Assembly (NCBI GenBank): GCA_016935775.1
Contig: JAFGQF010000219.1
Coordinates: 1 to 7,466, forward strand
Source: Caldifarciminota bacterium
GTDB lineage: Bacteria > Hydrothermota > Tepidihabitantia > Tepidihabitantales > Tepidihabitantaceae
Length of the DNA stretch: 7,466 nt
Direction: 5' to 3'
Both the position numbers and the translations under genes were made by a program. Under the pieces are notes generated by a model that was not told the origin of the DNA, did no database searches, and saw nothing but the letters and a program-made list of their open reading frames with translations. Numbering within the stretch: the first letter of the stretch is position 1; every line of letters begins with the position of its first letter. Of this stretch, positions 5,385 to 7,466 are shown piece by piece.

Positions 5385-6689
5385 GTGCCCGATTCCCCCG
5401 ACCTGGCCCCGCTCGCCGAGCGGATGCGACCCGAGTCGCTGGACGACATCGTCGGCCAGGACCACCTGCTGGGCGCGGGCAAGCCCCTGCGCCGGATGAT
5501 TGAGTCCGGCGAGCTCCACTCGATGCTCTTCTGGGGCCCGCCCGGCTCGGGCAAGACCACCCTTGCGCTGGCCATCGCCTGCTACACCAAGGCCCGGTTC
5601 ATCCAGTTCTCGGCCGTCACCTCGGGCGTCAAGGAAGTCCGCGAGACGGTCAAGCGCGCCGAGTTCGAGCGCTCGATGCACGGCCGGCGCACGGTCCTGT
5701 TCGTGGACGAAATCCACCGCTTCAACAAGGCCCAGCAGGACGCCTTCCTGCCCCACGTCGAGTCCGGCCGCATCGTCCTTATCGGCGCCACCACCGAGAA
5801 CCCCTCGTTCGAGGTCATCGCGCCACTGCTCTCGCGCACCCGGGTCTACGTGCTCGAAGGCCTCGGCGCGGCCGAGCTGCGCACCCTGATGCGCCGGGCG
5901 CTCGAATCGGACAAGGGACTCGCCCCGCTCCGGCCCGAGGTGCCGGACGAGGTGCTCGACCGGCTGGCGCTCGTCAGCCAGGGCGACGCCCGGGCCGCGC
6001 TCACCGCCCTGGACCTCGTGGTCACCGCCTGCCCGCCCGACCCGGACGGCACCAGGCGGCCGACCGTCGAGCTCGCCCGCGACGTGGTCCAGCGCAAGTT
6101 CCTGCTCTACGACAAGTCGGGCGAGGAGCATTTCAACCTCATCTCGGCCCTGCACAAGTCCCTGCGCGACTCGGACCCGGACGCCGGGCTCTACTGGCTC
6201 GCCCGGATGCTCGAAGCCGGCGAGGACCCGCTCTACGTCGCCCGCCGCCTGGTCCGCTTCGCCTCCGAGGACGTCGGGATGGCCAACCCCAACGCGCTGG
6301 TCGTCGCCACCGCCGCCCGCCAGGCAATCGAGTTCATCGGCCTGCCCGAAGGCAGCACCGCGCTCGCCCAGGCGGTCGTCTACCTCGCGCTCGCGCCCAA
6401 GTCCAACGCCCTCTACGTTGGCTACGAGGAAGCGAAGAAGGACGCGCTCGAGACCGCCACCGAGCCGGTGCCCCTGCACCTGCGCAACGCGCCCACCCGG
6501 CTGATGAAGGAGCTCGGCTACGGCGACGGCTACCAGTACGCCCACGACTTCCCGGGTGCCGAGGTGGACCAACAGCACCTGCCCGACGGCCTCAAAGGCA
6601 AACGCTACTACCGGCCGACCGACCGCGGGTTCGAAGCAGAGCTCAGGAAACGAAAACCGGGCCCCAAGCCCGGTTCCAAAGACCAGTAG
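5385..6689 (+). CDS. rarA: Replication-associated recombination protein A, AAA+ ATPase (RarA/MgsA)
   Basis: RarA is a cytoplasmic AAA+ ATPase related to clamp-loader subunits and to eukaryotic WRNIP1/Mgs1. It acts at stalled replication forks. The 434-residue protein has the usual family length. Visible features are the N-terminal PLAERMRPESLDDIVGQDHL (9-28), Walker A GPPGSGKTT (51-59), Walker B VLFVDEIHRFNKAQQDAFLP (104-123) and sensor 1 IGATTENPSF (133-142). The C-terminal tetramerisation part follows, with FASEDVGMANP, LALAPKSNALYVGYEEA and LRNAPTRLMKELGYGDGYQYAHDFPG. I chose the GTG at 5385 because it gives a normal-length lead into PLAERMRP; an ATG at 5378 is out of frame. There is no Shine-Dalgarno site, since the -10 box occupies that space. 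The tail (RKRKPGPKPGSKDQ) is basic and low in complexity; its DNA also forms the terminator of the convergent lipoprotein gene. It is divergent from secA. Confidence 0.97.
   Translation: MPDSPDLAPLAERMRPESLDDIVGQDHLLGAGKPLRRMIESGELHSMLFWGPPGSGKTTLALAIACYTKARFIQFSAVTSGVKEVRETVKRAEFERSMHGRRTVLFVDEIHRFNKAQQDAFLPHVESGRIVLIGATTENPSFEVIAPLLSRTRVYVLEGLGAAELRTLMRRALESDKGLAPLRPEVPDEVLDRLALVSQGDARAALTALDLVVTACPPDPDGTRRPTVELARDVVQRKFLLYDKSGEEHFNLISALHKSLRDSDPDAGLYWLARMLEAGEDPLYVARRLVRFASEDVGMANPNALVVATAARQAIEFIGLPEGSTALAQAVVYLALAPKSNALYVGYEEAKKDALETATEPVPLHLRNAPTRLMKELGYGDGYQYAHDFPGAEVDQQHLPDGLKGKRYYRPTDRGFEAELRKRKPGPKPGSKDQ
6645..6675 (-). terminator. Rho-independent terminator of the lipoprotein gene, inside the rarA 3' end
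   Basis: A perfect 8-bp stem (AACCGGGC at 6655-6662 with GCCCGGTT at 6668-6675) encloses a 5-base loop. On the minus strand it is followed by TTCGTTTCC, with TT of the stem just before, giving a T-rich tail. It starts 20 bases beyond the lipoprotein stop. On the plus strand no T-run follows, so it should work in the minus direction only. Confidence 0.65.
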
Positions 6690-6695
6690 GCCCGG

Positions 6696-7322
6696 CTACT
6701 CGGCCGGCAGCTCGTAGCGGACCAGCTCGGCCGTCCGCACCTGCTCGTAGTTCACGCTGTCCCTGGTCCACGCCGCCCGGCTCTCCCACTTCACCGACCC
6801 CACCCCGGCAGCGTACCACTCGTGCATCGCCCAGTCCACCCCGGTGCTGATGATGGCCACCTTGAAGCAGTCCGGGAACACGCCGCCCTTGACCGTGACG
6901 GTCTCCTGCGCCACCACCTCGAACATCTCCCGCCGCGCCGGCGAATCCTGCCAGCCCTTGCCCTTCTCCAAGGGCAACGACAGGTACAGCTTCTCCAAAG
7001 CGGGCCGGTCGCGCATCGGCACCAGTTGCACAACCGCGGTGTCGGACTTGCGGAAGTACGACAGCATCGCCGGGCCCGAATCGCGCGGCGTCTCGATGAC
7101 CCACAGCTTGCCCTGCTCGGGAATCTCCTGCTCGCCGTGTACCCGGGAAACCAGCCGCACCTCGGTCGTCTCCGAAGTGTCGGAACCGGTGATGGTCCGG
7201 GTATGAACCTCCATCCAGCGCCGCGCGCCCGGCACCAACGGGAAATAGTCCGGCTTGGCCTCCGGGCCCGGGCACCCGCCCAGCATCAATAGCAGGGCCA
7301 GCCCGGCCAAGGTTGTTCTCAT
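6696..7322 (-). CDS. Predicted lipoprotein with FPL...G..W and WYA.GVG motifs
   Basis: A 208-residue protein with a lipoprotein signal peptide: MRTTLAGLALLLMLGGC, lipobox L14-G15-G16-C17. Cys17 would be lipidated and become the mature N-terminus, anchoring the protein on the outer face of a membrane. The mature part looks beta-rich. It carries YFPLVPGARRW (26-36), VTVKGGVFPDCFKV (142-155) and HEWYAAGVGSVKWE (167-180). This order resembles a broad group of uncharacterised bacterial lipoproteins with 'FPL-x-x-G-x-x-W ... PAG-x-F ... C ... WYAPGVG' signatures; that match is from memory. No catalytic residues can be assigned. The frame is open back to 7388, but ATG 7322 is preferred because it begins the signal peptide and sits just after a promoter. 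GAGG lies only 2 bases before it. The stop lies 6 bases from that of rarA. Function unknown. Confidence 0.85.
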   Translation of the reverse strand: MRTTLAGLALLLMLGGCPGPEAKPDYFPLVPGARRWMEVHTRTITGSDTSETTEVRLVSRVHGEQEIPEQGKLWVIETPRDSGPAMLSYFRKSDTAVVQLVPMRDRPALEKLYLSLPLEKGKGWQDSPARREMFEVVAQETVTVKGGVFPDCFKVAIISTGVDWAMHEWYAAGVGSVKWESRAAWTRDSVNYEQVRTAELVRYELPAE

Positions 7323-7330
7323 CGCCTCAG

Positions 7331-7358
7331 AATCTAGGAACCCGCGCCCCGAAGTCAA
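7331..7358 (-). promoter_or_regulatory. Sigma70-like promoter of the lipoprotein gene, probably leaderless
   Basis: On the minus strand, TTGACT (7353-7358) and TAGATT (7331-7336) are separated by 16 bases, with GGTTCC ending the spacer as in the gene B promoter. Eight bases separate the -10 box from the ATG at 7322, predicting a leader of 0 to 2 bases. Confidence 0.55.
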
Positions 7359-7396
7359 GCCGCGCCGAACCACGGAGTGAAACACCAAGACTCACT

Positions 7397-7466
7397 ATGT
7401 CAAACAGCACGTACGTGCATGGTCATGCGATGGCGCAGGATCTGCGCCAAGTGTCGATCCTCGTTG
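7397..7466 (+). CDS. Possible start of a gene running off the right edge
   Basis: The ATG at 7397 opens a frame of 23 codons to the window edge (MSNSTYVHGHAMAQDLRQVS and on). An alternative ATG at 7419 opens a different frame of 16 codons (MVMRWRRICAKCRSSL). Neither has a Shine-Dalgarno site or a convincing promoter. The YVHG string recalls the N-termini of some SAM-dependent methyltransferases, but the residues that follow do not match that pattern, so no product is assigned. The overlapping inverted repeats could equally make this a non-coding regulatory region. Confidence 0.25.
   Translation, partial: MSNSTYVHGHAMAQDLRQVSILV
7407..7449. repeat. Two adjacent inverted repeats near the right edge
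   Basis: GCACGTACGTGC (7407-7418) is a perfect 12-bp palindrome. TGGCGCAG-gat-CTGCGCCA (7431-7449) is a perfect 8-bp inverted repeat with a 3-base loop. No T-run follows the second repeat on either strand within view, so it is not an evident terminator. An operator site or a folded 5' leader is possible, as is chance in GC-rich DNA. Confidence 0.5.

Noticed and set aside
5373..6578. Long minus-strand open frame opposite rarA (401 codons)
   Set aside because: Antisense shadow of rarA, which carries complete AAA+ motifs. The antisense product is Gly/Val/Glu/Arg-rich and resembles no family I know.
7323..7388. N-terminal extension of the lipoprotein (start at 7388)
   Set aside because: It would bury the signal peptide behind 22 Arg/Gly/Ser residues and would overlap the promoter at 7331-7358. 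The ATG at 7322 is clearly better.
1..7466. Defence, mobile-element, CRISPR or secondary-metabolite system
   Set aside because: No transposase, integrase, nuclease, toxin-antitoxin, direct-repeat array or synthase signature is present. The recognised genes are secA, sppA, rarA and envelope proteins.

Overview
This GC-rich, densely packed bacterial window is mostly housekeeping and envelope genes. The AGGAGG-type ribosome sites, a lipobox lipoprotein and sigma70-like promoters all indicate Bacteria. The SecA has the extended preprotein-binding segment (LLQARRGAPKNKRLMK, about residues 290-305) that I associate with Bacteroidetes/FCB-type SecA. An FCB-related or candidate-phylum lineage (for example WOR-3-like) is therefore plausible, but this is inference and not a taxonomic call.

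Layout. Positions 1-756 (+) hold the 3' part of a signal peptide peptidase (SppA, S49 family). Convergent to it, on the minus strand, is a secretion block read from 5115 down to 769: secA, then three small proteins (called C, B and A here in transcription order), each with one N-terminal membrane helix and a soluble helical tail. Gene C follows secA by 13 bases with a strong ribosome site and ends in a rho-independent terminator. Just past that terminator, a sigma70-like promoter starts a second unit, B then A. The three small proteins share an R-x-x-x-W membrane-helix motif and a C-terminal AR-x-x-L motif, and look like diverged paralogues.

Positions 5116-5384 are a divergent promoter region between secA (-) and rarA (+). 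Its middle is low-complexity DNA: a 57-base pure pyrimidine run with triplex and G-quadruplex potential, plus TTCTGMC heptamer repeats. rarA (5385-6689, +) encodes the AAA+ clamp-loader-like ATPase RarA/MgsA. It converges on a lipoprotein gene (7322-6696, -) whose probable terminator lies inside the last codons of rarA. The last 144 bases carry the lipoprotein promoter, two short inverted repeats and perhaps the start of another plus-strand gene.

The least ordinary signals are two. First, the -10 boxes of secA, rarA and the lipoprotein gene lie only 5-9 bases before the start codon, which predicts leaderless mRNAs, while the operon-internal genes C and A have strong Shine-Dalgarno sites. Second, there is the triplicated membrane-anchored family beside secA. 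No mobile element, CRISPR array, RNA gene or evident new defence or biosynthetic system was found.
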